A stretch of 61,900 bases of DNA from CAJCBL01 sp035298965 (lineage in GTDB: Bacteria; Verrucomicrobiota; Verrucomicrobiia; Opitutales; Opitutaceae): positions 1 to 61,900 of the forward strand of contig DATGXO010000222.1 in assembly GCA_035298965.1 (NCBI GenBank), in the 5' to 3' direction. Every line of letters begins with the position of its first letter. The first letter of the stretch is position 1. Below are positions 34,047 to 42,335 of the stretch, in pieces. Made by a program: the position numbers and the translations under genes. The notes beneath the pieces were generated by a model, which worked only from the letters and a program-made list of their open reading frames with translations, ran no database searches and was not told the DNA's origin.

Positions 34047-34370
34047 ATGAACGTACTACCTGAACTTACTCCCGAGACCTACTCACTGTTCCAGTTCACT
34101 CTGACCACGCGGGACGAAGGCACGGCCGCCCAGAAGTCGCACTGCTGGGGCGAGAATTTCAGCATCGAAGAGGCGTTCAACGCCGCCAAGGCGCTCGTCA
34201 CGCGGGACTTCGAGGCGATGCGCACCCTGCTCCGGCAGAAAGGCGAGAAGGAGGACGCGGCCAACCTGCAGATCAACGACACGGAGTTCGGCTACGATCT
34301 GCGGCACAACTTCCTCGTTGTCTCCCGTTATTGGATCCACGCGAAGCCTTCGCTGCGGAAGGGCGCCTGA
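34047..34370 (+). CDS. Hypothetical protein
   Basis: 107 residues from ATG 34047; the frame is open 117 bases further upstream but that part looks non-coding. The sequence is well balanced (ETYSLFQFTLTTRDEG, SIEEAFNAAKALVTRDFEAM, INDTEFGYDLRHNFLVVSRY) and predicts one alpha/beta domain with no signal peptide or membrane helix. No family recognised. It is followed after 118 bases by tRNA-Leu. Confidence 0.65.
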   Translation: MNVLPELTPETYSLFQFTLTTRDEGTAAQKSHCWGENFSIEEAFNAAKALVTRDFEAMRTLLRQKGEKEDAANLQINDTEFGYDLRHNFLVVSRYWIHAKPSLRKGA

Positions 34371-34488
34371 CCTGCTCTTCGCCCGCCGGCACGGGCGGAG
34401 ATGCCGCGGGGACGCGCGGTGTGGCGAATCGCCGGAAAAAGCGCTTGCGGGTGGTGCGGCCGCTGTCCAGCGTCCGCGTCTCCCTGAA

Positions 34489-34575
34489 GCCGAGGTGGCG
34501 GAATTGGCAGACGCACTAGATTCAGGGTCTAGCGCCCGCAAGGGCGTAGGGGTTCGACTCCCCTCCTCGGCACCA
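34489..34575 (+). tRNA. tRNA-Leu (anticodon CAG)
   Basis: A complete 87-base cloverleaf. The acceptor GCCGAGG pairs with CCTCGGC, the anticodon stem is CTAGA/TCTAG with loop TTCAGGG, and anticodon CAG lies at 34523-34525. A long variable arm (GCGCCCGCAAGGGCGT) marks it as class II, and the T loop is GGTTCGACTCC. CCA is encoded at 34573-34575. It reads CUG codons. A terminator follows directly. Confidence 0.97.
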
Positions 34576-34580
34576 ATCTC

Positions 34581-34606
34581 GACCGGCGGCGACGCCGGTC
34601 TTTTTT
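34581..34606 (+). terminator. Rho-independent terminator of tRNA-Leu
   Basis: Arms GACCGGCG (34581-34588) and CGCCGGTC (34593-34600), with a 4-base loop, run into six T residues. It begins six bases after the tRNA CCA end, just before the convergent UbiB-family gene. Confidence 0.9.
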
Positions 34607-34624
34607 GTTTTTCGACCGCGGCGG

Positions 34625-36280
34625 CTACTTGTGCCGGCCATGGCGGAAGATGTCCCAGATGATCCACAGGCCGATCACCATCGAGAGCAGATAACCCGTC
34701 ACACCGAGCGTCGAGTAGCCGAGCACCGAAGGTTTCACGCCGGCGTGGATGATCAACGAGGAGCCGACGATCAACGCGCCGACGATGATCGCGAGGGTGA
34801 GCCGGCTCGCGGCCTTGTTGATCGCGTCATCCAGATCCTCGAGGCCGCGGTGCTGGAAGTTGATTGTGAGGTCGTCCTGGCTGATGCGCTGCGCGAGCCG
34901 GTGGAGGTCGACGGGCAGATCGCCGAGGCGTGTCATGGCTCCGGCGAGACCGCGGCGGAGCTGGCGCACGAGCACGCGCGGGCTGTAGCGCTCGCGGTGG
35001 ATGTCGCGCAGCACGGGCTCGGCGGCCTGGCGCAGATCGAACGTGGGGTCCATCGAGCGCGCGGCCTCCTCGATGGAAAGCACGGCTTTCGCCATGAGCG
35101 AATAGTCCTGCGCGACGTTGATGCCGTGGCGTCCGAAGACGTTCAGGAGCGAGAGGATGATGCGGCCGATCTCCTGGTGCCCGATCGCGTAGTTGAGATT
35201 GTCGCGCAGGGCGAACGTGACCTCCTTTTCCATCGCGCGGAAATCGGGCCGGCGGTGCGGGGCGGCGAGTACGGAGGCGGCATTGACGATGCGCTCGGCG
35301 TCGAGCGCAGAGGCGGCCTCGAAGAGCTCGGCGAGGAAGTGCCGCATGCGCCGCGTGAGCTGGCCGACCTGTCCCCAGTCGAGCACGCAGATCCGTCCAT
35401 CGGGTGTGACGAGGAGGTTGCCGGCGTGCGGATCGGCATGGAAGAAGCCGGCGGCGAGCACCTGATGGAAGAGCGAGCGCGCGCCATCAACTGCGAGGCG
35501 GTGGGCCTGCTCGGGCGGGAGCGTGGTCTGGTCGAAGCGCACGCCCTCGATGAAATCCATCACGAGCACGCGTTCGCGGGTGTACGCCTCGTGCACCTCG
35601 GGCCCGAAGACGGTCTGCGTGAAAGGATTGGTGGCGTTGAAGTACCGGAGATTTTTCGACTCGTTGCGGAAATCGAGTTCGCGGGCGAACGCCACGCGGA
35701 TCTCGGCCACCACGGTCGGGAGATTGTAGGGCGCGAGCGCGGTGACGCGGGCGTGGAGCTGCGTGGCGAAAAACGAGATGAGGTCGAGGTCGGCGTCGAC
35801 GAGCTTGCGGAGGTGCGGCCGCTGCAGTTTCACGGCGACGAGGCGGCCGTCGGCGGCGAGGCGGGCACGGTAGACTTGCGCGAGGGAAGCGGAGGCGATC
35901 GGGGTCCGGTCGAACTCGGAGAAGATGCTCTCGAAGGCTTCGCCGAGCTCTTCGACGAGCACCGGGCGCATCTCGTCGAACGGAAGCGGTTTGACGGCAT
36001 CCTGCAGTTTGCGGAGTTCGAAGACGAGCGGCTCGGGGATCACATCCGGCCGCATGCTGAGGAGCTGGCCGGTTTTCACGAACGTCGGCCCGAGCTCCTC
36101 GGCGGCGAGGCGCAGCCGTTCCCAAACGCTCCGGCGATGCCGGGGCTGCGGGATGATGCGTTGCAGGAATCCCGGCGGCGGGTTGATCTGCTGGAAGACC
36201 TCCGCAAACCCATGACGCGCGAACACGCCGGCGATCTCCTTCGCGCGGACGGCGTTGGTGAGGATATCGAAGGGCGACAT
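34625..36280 (-). CDS. ABC1/UbiB-family atypical protein kinase-like protein
   Basis: 551 residues. The family's KxGQ motif is in FVKTGQLLSMRPDVIPEP, followed by the Ala-rich nucleotide loop ASASLAQVYRA, the conserved Lys in VAVKLQRPHL, the catalytic-loop equivalent FFHADPHAGNLLV and the DFG-like VLDWGQVG. Two C-terminal transmembrane helices (about 500-520 and 525-547) match UbiB. These proteins are ATPases that support ubiquinone or other isoprenoid lipid metabolism. No ubi genes are nearby, so the precise role is open. Confidence 0.9.
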   Translation of the reverse strand: MSPFDILTNAVRAKEIAGVFARHGFAEVFQQINPPPGFLQRIIPQPRHRRSVWERLRLAAEELGPTFVKTGQLLSMRPDVIPEPLVFELRKLQDAVKPLPFDEMRPVLVEELGEAFESIFSEFDRTPIASASLAQVYRARLAADGRLVAVKLQRPHLRKLVDADLDLISFFATQLHARVTALAPYNLPTVVAEIRVAFARELDFRNESKNLRYFNATNPFTQTVFGPEVHEAYTRERVLVMDFIEGVRFDQTTLPPEQAHRLAVDGARSLFHQVLAAGFFHADPHAGNLLVTPDGRICVLDWGQVGQLTRRMRHFLAELFEAASALDAERIVNAASVLAAPHRRPDFRAMEKEVTFALRDNLNYAIGHQEIGRIILSLLNVFGRHGINVAQDYSLMAKAVLSIEEAARSMDPTFDLRQAAEPVLRDIHRERYSPRVLVRQLRRGLAGAMTRLGDLPVDLHRLAQRISQDDLTINFQHRGLEDLDDAINKAASRLTLAIIVGALIVGSSLIIHAGVKPSVLGYSTLGVTGYLLSMVIGLWIIWDIFRHGRHK

Positions 36281-36454
36281 GCGGGAGATTTTGGTTGCGG
36301 AGAATCGCTGTCGCGGCGGCGGGCTAAGCCGGGAAGGGGAAGAACGCCGCAGGCGAGTGCGGCGGATGGGCGGGCGTGTGGGGAGGCGGGGAGCGCCCAG
36401 TGACGATTCAGCCCGCCGCGAGTGACGTCGGCGGGCGGCGGCGCGGGGCCGCCC

Positions 36455-36772
36455 TCAGTTGGTCGGCAGTTTGAAGGAGGCTTCGACCTTCTCCTCGAGC
36501 AACTGTATACGGCGCTCGAGCTGGGCGACCTCCGTCTGGCGGGCGTAGCCGGCCTTGTCGAGGAGCTCGCGGATGCGTTCGGCGAGATCCTTGCTGGTCG
36601 TTTCCCATTCTTTGCGACCCTCGTCGGCGAGCTTCGCGGCGAGCACCTTGGCCTCGTCGGTCGAGACTTTGCCCTGCTTCACAAGGTCCTGCATCACGGA
36701 CTCGATCTTTTCCTTGGTGAGGACGGTGGCGCCGATGCCGGCGAGGACGGTTTTCTTGATGAGATCGATCAT
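36455..36772 (-). CDS. Small phasin/PhaF-like coiled-coil protein
   Basis: 105 residues, mostly helical: MIDLIKKTVLAGIGATVLTK, then charged helices (GKVSTDEAKVLAAKLADEGR) and a C-terminal coiled coil with RRIQLLEEKVEAS. The layout resembles phasin-like and polyhydroxyalkanoate granule-associated regulators found in many bacteria, but no PHA synthase is in the window, so granule binding is only a suggestion. It is downstream of a 288-base segment (36773-37060) in which I see no gene or structured element. Confidence 0.7.
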   Translation of the reverse strand: MIDLIKKTVLAGIGATVLTKEKIESVMQDLVKQGKVSTDEAKVLAAKLADEGRKEWETTSKDLAERIRELLDKAGYARQTEVAQLERRIQLLEEKVEASFKLPTN

Positions 36773-37060
36773 GGCGACGTCACGGTATCGTGGGGTAGGG
36801 AAGCAGCAAACGGAAAGCGGCCGGGGCGCATCGGGGAAGCGCCGGGTTGCACTCGTCCGGCGCGAAGCGAGCGCTGGCTGGAGGCGCTCAGGTGCGCGGG
36901 CGGTGGTGGAAGCGCGGCGCGCGAGGCCGCGCCTGTGGCTGGCGCGGAGGAGGGCGGGGCGAGCTGCCGCCGATGGAGCGCTGTGCCCGCCGATGGATTG
37001 CGCGCGCCGCTCGTCCGTTGTCGGCGTGTGCTGCGCCGGATTTCTGCTAAGCGTCGGGCG

Positions 37061-37624
37061 ATGAATACCTACATGCTCTACGGTCTGGCGGGTGCGATCC
37101 TCGGCGCGGTGATGAACATGGTGCTGTTTGTCCTCGGGCTGCACGGCGAGAAGGCGCAGCTGATGAACGACTGGAAAGTCGGCGCGCTGTTGTTCGTGAT
37201 CGGCACCGCGATCGGTGTCGCGGTGATCGTGCTCGGGCTGCGAGCGTGGCGCGAGGAAGCGCCGGGCAAGGGGATGAGCTACGGCCGCGGCGTGGGCGGC
37301 GGTTGCCTGATCGGCCTGTGGCAGGGACTCGGCTCGATGGTCTTCACGATCCTCTACGGGTTCGTCATCAATCCAGGTTTCAAAGACGCCATGATCGCCG
37401 CACAGATGGCGAAGATGCAGGAAAAGGGCGCGCCGCCCGAAGCGTACGCGATGGCCGAGAAATTCATGGGCTTCATGTTGAGCCCGATCGTGCAGGGCGT
37501 GATGATGTTCTTCGGCACGATGTTCTTCGCCGTCGTGATCTCGCTGATCGCTGCTGCCGTGCTGAAGCGCGAGCCGCAGGCGCCGGAGCTGCCGGAATTG
37601 GGCCGGCCCGCGGGGCTGGTTTGA
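37061..37624 (+). CDS. DUF4199-like membrane protein
   Basis: 187 residues with four transmembrane helices (about 5-25, 43-60, 80-105 and 150-175). Between helices three and four sits a soluble segment, FKDAMIAAQMAKMQEKGAPPEAYAM-like, which is characteristic of DUF4199 proteins (shortened here: MIAAQMAKMQEKGAP). The ATG at 37061 begins the first helix directly. Function of the family is unknown. It is convergent with the Smr gene, with only 2 bases between stops. Confidence 0.75.
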   Translation: MNTYMLYGLAGAILGAVMNMVLFVLGLHGEKAQLMNDWKVGALLFVIGTAIGVAVIVLGLRAWREEAPGKGMSYGRGVGGGCLIGLWQGLGSMVFTILYGFVINPGFKDAMIAAQMAKMQEKGAPPEAYAMAEKFMGFMLSPIVQGVMMFFGTMFFAVVISLIAAAVLKREPQAPELPELGRPAGLV

Positions 37625-37626
37625 TT

Positions 37627-37932
37627 TCAAGCTCGGTGCCGCACGAGCACCGCTCGCGTGGCGCCCCAGCCGCCGGAGCCGGCCTCGCACAGCGCGAACG
37701 ACTCCACACGCGGCGAACGCCGCAGCCAGGCGTGCACGCGTTCGCGCAGCGCGCCGGTGCCCTTGCCGTGGATGATCCGCACCGTGCGCAGACCGCGCTC
37801 GGCGCAGGCGGCGAGGTAGTCGTCCAACAACGCCTCGATCTCTTCCGGGCGAAACGTGTGCAGATCCAGCTCGTCCGTGATCGGGAGCGGGAGGGCAGCG
37901 TCGCCGGCGGAAGCGGGCTCGGGCTTCGGCAT
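37627..37932 (-). CDS. Small Smr-domain protein
   Basis: 101 residues forming a stand-alone Smr domain, with the hallmarks LDLHTFRPEEIEALLDDYL and RIIHGKGTGALRERV. Smr domains bind or nick nucleic acids; stand-alone forms act in RNA cleavage or ribosome rescue in some bacteria (family knowledge). The start at 37932 excludes a basic upstream extension. It is divergent from der with about 150 bases between starts. Confidence 0.88.
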   Translation of the reverse strand: MPKPEPASAGDAALPLPITDELDLHTFRPEEIEALLDDYLAACAERGLRTVRIIHGKGTGALRERVHAWLRRSPRVESFALCEAGSGGWGATRAVLVRHRA

Positions 37933-38080
37933 GGTGCGCGAAACGAAGACGCGGACGCACCGGACGCAAGCCGGGCGTTCGAACGCGACGCTCGAAGCCG
38001 TGCGGCGGGTTTCCCGGCGGAGAAGCACGGAAACACATTCTCCTCGCCCCGAGCCGGACGCCTACCGATCCTCCGCCCGC

Positions 38081-39508
38081 ATGTCCCGCATCGTCGCCAT
38101 CGTAGGTCGCCCGAACGTCGGCAAGAGCCGCCTTTTCAACCGGCTCGTCCGCCGCCGCATTTCCATCGTGCACGATGAGGCCGGCATCACCCGCGACATC
38201 GTGTCCGCCACGGTCGACAAGGACTACATGCTCCTCGACACCGGCGGCCTCGGCCTCGATCCGAGATCGACGCCCGACAAGCTCATCCCCGCCGTCGAGG
38301 CGCAGGCGCGTTTCGCGATCGAGACGGCCAACTTGATACTCTTCGTCGTCGACGGCCGCGAGCAGGACAACCCGCTCGACGACAAGGTCGCGAAGCTCCT
38401 GCGCAAGTGCGGCAAGCCGGTCGTGATCGTGCTCAACAAGAGCGACAACCCCGAAGCGCCCGCACCGGTGAACCCGTTCAAGCGACTCGGTTTCGACAAG
38501 TTTGCCCACATCTCCGCCGAGCACGGCCACGGCGAGGACAACCTCCGCGCGCTCATCGCGCAGCACCTCGGGCCCGTCGCCCCGGTGGCGGAGACCGTCG
38601 AGGGCGAGCGCACCGACAAGGACCCGCTGAAAATCGCGTTCGTCGGCCGCCCGAACGTCGGCAAATCCTCGCTCGCCAACCGCCTGCTCGACCAACCGCG
38701 GCTCATCGTGAGCGACATTGCCGGCACGACGCGCGACTCCGTCGAGCTCGACTTCACGTTCACCACCGAGGAGGGGAAGAAGTGGCCTTTCCGCTTGATG
38801 GATACGGCGGGCATCAAGACCAACACCAAGCTCGCGTCGCCCGTGGAGTATTTTTCCCGCCTGCGCTCGATCGATGCGCTGCAGGGCGCCGACATCGTCT
38901 ACCTCGTCATCGACGCGGTCGACGGCGTCACGAAACAGGACAAGGCGATCGGCGCCGAGATCGTGAAGGCGAACAAGCCCTGCATCGTGCTCGTGAACAA
39001 ATGGGATCTCGCGCAGGAGGCGTTCCGCGAGAAACCGCTGCGCGGTTACGAGAACGAGCGCGACTACCGCGAGAAGTACGCGGAGGCCGCCGCACGCGAG
39101 CTGTTCTTCACCCCCGGCTCGCCGATCGTGTTCATCTCCGCGCTCAAGGGTTTCGCCGTCGAGCGCATGCTCGCCACCGCGCGTCGCATCGACCAGTCGC
39201 TCGACAAGAAACTGCCCACCGCGAAGCTCAACCAGGTCCTCATGCGGCTCACCGAGACCGTCCCGCCGCCGGCCGTGGGCGGACGACGTTTCCGTGCCTA
39301 CTACGCGGTGCAGACCGGCAACCGCCCGTACCGCGTGAAGATTTTCTGCAACAACTCGACCGTGATGTCGGAGTCCTATCGTCGCTATCTCGAAGGCGGT
39401 GTGATCGAGGAGTTCCGCCTCGCGGGCTGCCCGTTCCAGTTCGATCTGATCGGCAAGGAAAAGGCGCCACGCCCCGACTACGTCCCGCGCCGCGCTGACG
39501 AGGATTGA
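38081..39508 (+). CDS. der: Ribosome-associated GTPase Der (EngA)
   Basis: 475 residues with two tandem GTPase domains and a C-terminal KH-like domain. G1 motifs GRPNVGKS occur twice (residues 9-16 and about 190). G3 is DTGG in the first and DTAG in the second, and the G4 motifs are NKSD and NKWD. The C-terminal KH region contains PYRVKIFCNNS. Der is needed for 50S ribosome assembly. The ATG at 38081 gives the family start MSRIVAIVGRPNVGK; the upstream open frame is not family-like. Confidence 0.96.
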   Translation: MSRIVAIVGRPNVGKSRLFNRLVRRRISIVHDEAGITRDIVSATVDKDYMLLDTGGLGLDPRSTPDKLIPAVEAQARFAIETANLILFVVDGREQDNPLDDKVAKLLRKCGKPVVIVLNKSDNPEAPAPVNPFKRLGFDKFAHISAEHGHGEDNLRALIAQHLGPVAPVAETVEGERTDKDPLKIAFVGRPNVGKSSLANRLLDQPRLIVSDIAGTTRDSVELDFTFTTEEGKKWPFRLMDTAGIKTNTKLASPVEYFSRLRSIDALQGADIVYLVIDAVDGVTKQDKAIGAEIVKANKPCIVLVNKWDLAQEAFREKPLRGYENERDYREKYAEAAARELFFTPGSPIVFISALKGFAVERMLATARRIDQSLDKKLPTAKLNQVLMRLTETVPPPAVGGRRFRAYYAVQTGNRPYRVKIFCNNSTVMSESYRRYLEGGVIEEFRLAGCPFQFDLIGKEKAPRPDYVPRRADED

Positions 39509-39639
39509 GGCAGGCGCGCGGCGGGCCATGGCGCTCGTCTGGCGTCGTAGGTCGAGTCATCGGAGAAAGGGACGGACTTCGCGCCGTCCGTTCGCCCGGC
39601 GGGCCCAGCGGCCCCGCCCTACCACCGGACAGTTCCGCC

Positions 39640-39725
39640 GGTTCGTAGGCCGGGCTTCACGCCCGACTCTCCGTGGGCCAGCCGTCGCCTGCGTCGCGAA
39701 CGAGTCGGGCGTAATGCCCGAACTA
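39640..39725. repeat. Two REP-like CGGGC/GCCCG hairpins
   Basis: Two small hairpins lie in the 289-base gap between der and the PstS-like gene. One is CGGGC-TTCAC-GCCCG at 39651-39665; the other is CGGGC-GTAAT-GCCCG at 39706-39720, followed by AACTACAG. Both are bordered by GTAG or CTAC. A related imperfect form is at 42302-42322 between the helicase genes. No gene is visible in this gap. Confidence 0.6.
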
Positions 39726-39797
39726 CAGACTACGGGCTGATCGTTGCCGTTTCGTAACAGCGCTCGTCGCGAACTCGTCCGATGGACGCGCGCGACC

Positions 39798-40562
39798 ATG
39801 CAAATCCGTCCCCTTGTCCTTGCCTTCGTTCTCCTCACAACCGCCGCGTTCGCGCAAGATGTGCCAGTCCGCTTCACGCTCGCCGGCTCGAGCACCGTCA
39901 CACGGGTGCTCATGCCGTTGAAGGCCGGCGTCGAAGCCGCGCATCACGCCGAAATCCGGCTGGTGCCGAACGGCTCCGGGCGTGGTTTGGCGGAACTCGC
40001 GACCGGTCGCGCCGACGCGGCGATGATCTCCGGGCCGCTCGACGATCTGCTCCGACAGCTGGCGCTCACGGCAGACAGAGAGCTTCGCTCGGAGCAACTT
40101 GAGAAACTCAAGTTGGCCGACTCGCCGAAAGCCGAGCTCGTGGCGCTCGTGCACCCCGGCAATCGCGTGCGGCAGCTCACGACCGAGCAGCTGCGGTCGA
40201 TCCTGGTGGGCGCGATCACCGACTGGAGCGCGCTCGGCGGCCCCGCACAACCGATCAACGTGATCTTGCCTGATTCGCTCGATGGCGTGCGCGCTACGCT
40301 CGCCACGGCGCTGCTGGCCGGGCGCGAATTCACTGCGAGCGCGCAGATCGTCGAGCGCACGCCGGATATTCCCGCCCTCGTCGCCGAAGATTCCGGCGCC
40401 ATCGGCGTGTTGCCGCGCGGCATGCTCGCCGTCGACTCCGCCTGCGCCGAGATCACGCCCAAGCTCGCGCTCGCGTTGTACATCGTGGCGCGAAAGGAGC
40501 GATTGGAAGAGGACCCGAAACTCGAGACGCTGCTGAACTCCCTCCACTCCCGCGCGCGATGA
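39798..40562 (+). CDS. PstS-like periplasmic phosphate-binding protein
   Basis: 254 residues. It has a signal peptide (hydrophobic 5-18, cleavage near AFAQD). The mature protein has PBP-like landmarks: TLAGSSTVTRVLMPL near the N-terminus, GSGRGLAELATGRADAAMIS, VHPGNRVRQLTTEQLRSILV-type segments and GAITDWSALGG. These are shared with PstS-like phosphate-binding domain proteins. It is not in a pst operon: no permease or ATPase follows. The ligand may be phosphate, but a sensor or solitary binding role is equally possible. Confidence 0.8.
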   Translation: MQIRPLVLAFVLLTTAAFAQDVPVRFTLAGSSTVTRVLMPLKAGVEAAHHAEIRLVPNGSGRGLAELATGRADAAMISGPLDDLLRQLALTADRELRSEQLEKLKLADSPKAELVALVHPGNRVRQLTTEQLRSILVGAITDWSALGGPAQPINVILPDSLDGVRATLATALLAGREFTASAQIVERTPDIPALVAEDSGAIGVLPRGMLAVDSACAEITPKLALALYIVARKERLEEDPKLETLLNSLHSRAR

Positions 40563-40578
40563 GGCCTGATGGTCCAAC

Positions 40579-40735
40579 TGAGCCGCGAATGAACGCGAAT
40601 GAAACGGCAGAACCGCCATGGCTTGAACTCGCGGTGACATCGCATTCGCGAGCGTCTGCCACACTGCCGAACGGCGGGCGCATCTGACGCTGCCGGTGTC
40701 CGCCAGGCGCGCGCATTGGCGTCCATTCGCGGTCC
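40579..40735. repeat. Degenerate CGCGAATG repeat segment
   Basis: AGCCGCGAATGAACGCGAATG (40581-40601, units of CGCGAATG) faces an inverted partner, GGCGTCCATTCGCGGT (40718-40733), in the 237-base gap between the PstS-like gene and the first helicase. A further GCATTCGCGAGCG unit lies between them. No gene is visible in the gap. Confidence 0.55.
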
Positions 40736-40799
40736 CTCGATTTTGTCGCGCCTGCCGTTTTGCCTCGCCTCGCCGGGGACTGCGGCGGCATTCGCAGGC

Positions 40800-42200
40800 A
40801 TGCCGTTTTCACGTTTCGGACTCTATTCCAGCATCCTACACGCGGTGCAGGCGAAGGGCTACGTCGAGCCCACGCCCGTGCAGGTGGAGACGATTCCGGC
40901 GGTGCTCTCCGGACGCGACGTGATCGCCTCCGCCCAGACGGGCACCGGCAAGACGGCGGCGTTTGCGCTGCCGATCATTAACCGGCTCGGGCCGCATCGC
41001 GCCGGCGGTGCGCGCGTGCTCGTGCTCGAGCCGACGCGCGAGCTGGCCCAGCAGGTGGCGGAAGCGTTTCGCGAGTTTGCGCAGTTCACCGACCTGCATG
41101 TCGACCTGATCCAGGGCGGCGTCGGCTACGGGAAACAACGCGCGGCCCTCGTCGACGGCGCCGACATCGTCGTGGCCACGGTCGGCCGTCTGCTCGAGTT
41201 GATCGATGACCACTCCGTGAAACTCGACGCGTTGCAGGTGCTCGTGCTCGACGAGGTCGACCGCATGCTCGACATGGGCTTCATCGACGATGTGAAGGCG
41301 ATCGTCGGTCGCTGCCCGCCGCGCCGCCAGACGCTGTTCTTCTCGGCCACCGTGCCCGGCACGATCGAGGAGGTGGCGCGTTTCGCCCTGCGCGAGCCGG
41401 TGCGGATCAGCATCGGCCGCGTGCGCACGGTGCCGGCGTCGGTCAAGCACGCGTTGTATCCGGTTCCCGGGTTGCTGAAATTCCGCCTCCTGCTCGCGCT
41501 GCTGGAGAAGACCGAGTTCCGCAGCGTGATTGTTTTCACCCGCACAAAGGAGGGCGCCGACGGCATCGTCGCGCGGCTCAAACAGAGCGGTCACTCCGCC
41601 GCGGTGCTGCATGGCGACCGCAGTCACGGCCAACGCAAGGCCGCCCTCGCCGGTTTCAAGGACGGCTATTACGAGATCCTTGTCGCCACCGACATCGCCG
41701 CGCGCGGGCTGGACCTCTCGGACGTGACGCACGTTATCAACTACGACATTCCGCTCACGCCCGACGATTACGTGCACCGTGTCGGCCGCACCGGGCGCTC
41801 GTCGGCCACGGGCGATGCGTTCACGCTGTTCACGCCGCGCGAGAGCGGCGCGGTGCAGGCGATCGAGAAGTTCATTCGCGCCGAGATTCCGCGGCGGCAG
41901 TTGGAGGGCTTCGATTACCACGCGTTGCCGCCGGCGATGGAAGCGGGACAGGAGTCGCGGAGCGCGCGTCCGCAGAAACCGAAGGACGACGGCTGGGCCG
42001 AGATGATCATCGGCGCGAAGAAACGGCGTCCCGTGGCGACGGGTGAGGCCAAGGCGACGGCGCCGCAGCAGCCGAAGCCGCAGACGAAACCGAAGGCGAA
42101 GGCACAAGCGAAGCACGCTGCTCCGGCGAAGACCGATCCGCGGACAGCGCATTCAAAGCCGTTCGGGAAGAAACGTTTCGGCGGACACAAACGCCGCTGA
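40800..42200 (+). CDS. DEAD-box RNA helicase, DEVD variant
   Basis: 466 residues. It has a Q-motif region with TPVQ (25-28), motif I AQTGTGKT (45-52), Ia PTRELAQQ, SAT in LFFSATVPG, motif V ATDIAARGLD and motif VI HRVGRTGR. Two positions differ from consensus: motif II is DEVD (151-154) instead of DEAD, and the TPGR motif reads TVGR (127-130). The C-terminal 90 residues are Lys/Ala/Pro-rich and basic, a likely RNA-binding tail. It faces a paralogue at 42336-43640, tail to tail. Confidence 0.92.
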   Translation: MPFSRFGLYSSILHAVQAKGYVEPTPVQVETIPAVLSGRDVIASAQTGTGKTAAFALPIINRLGPHRAGGARVLVLEPTRELAQQVAEAFREFAQFTDLHVDLIQGGVGYGKQRAALVDGADIVVATVGRLLELIDDHSVKLDALQVLVLDEVDRMLDMGFIDDVKAIVGRCPPRRQTLFFSATVPGTIEEVARFALREPVRISIGRVRTVPASVKHALYPVPGLLKFRLLLALLEKTEFRSVIVFTRTKEGADGIVARLKQSGHSAAVLHGDRSHGQRKAALAGFKDGYYEILVATDIAARGLDLSDVTHVINYDIPLTPDDYVHRVGRTGRSSATGDAFTLFTPRESGAVQAIEKFIRAEIPRRQLEGFDYHALPPAMEAGQESRSARPQKPKDDGWAEMIIGAKKRRPVATGEAKATAPQQPKPQTKPKAKAQAKHAAPAKTDPRTAHSKPFGKKRFGGHKRR

Positions 42201-42335
42201 GCGCGGCGGCGGCTGGGAACGCGTTTGGCGGGAGGCCGGCTTGTGCCGGCGTTCCGCGTGGGTCCGACTTCACGGCCGAATTTGCGGTGTTTTCCGGAAA
42301 GTCGGGCGTGACGCCTGCCGTACGAACGCGGGCGT

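Noticed and set aside
36773..39529. A 919-codon minus-strand upstream extension of the phasin-like protein
   Set aside because: The extension is antisense to der and crosses several genes. Only the last 105 codons (36455-36772) look like a protein.
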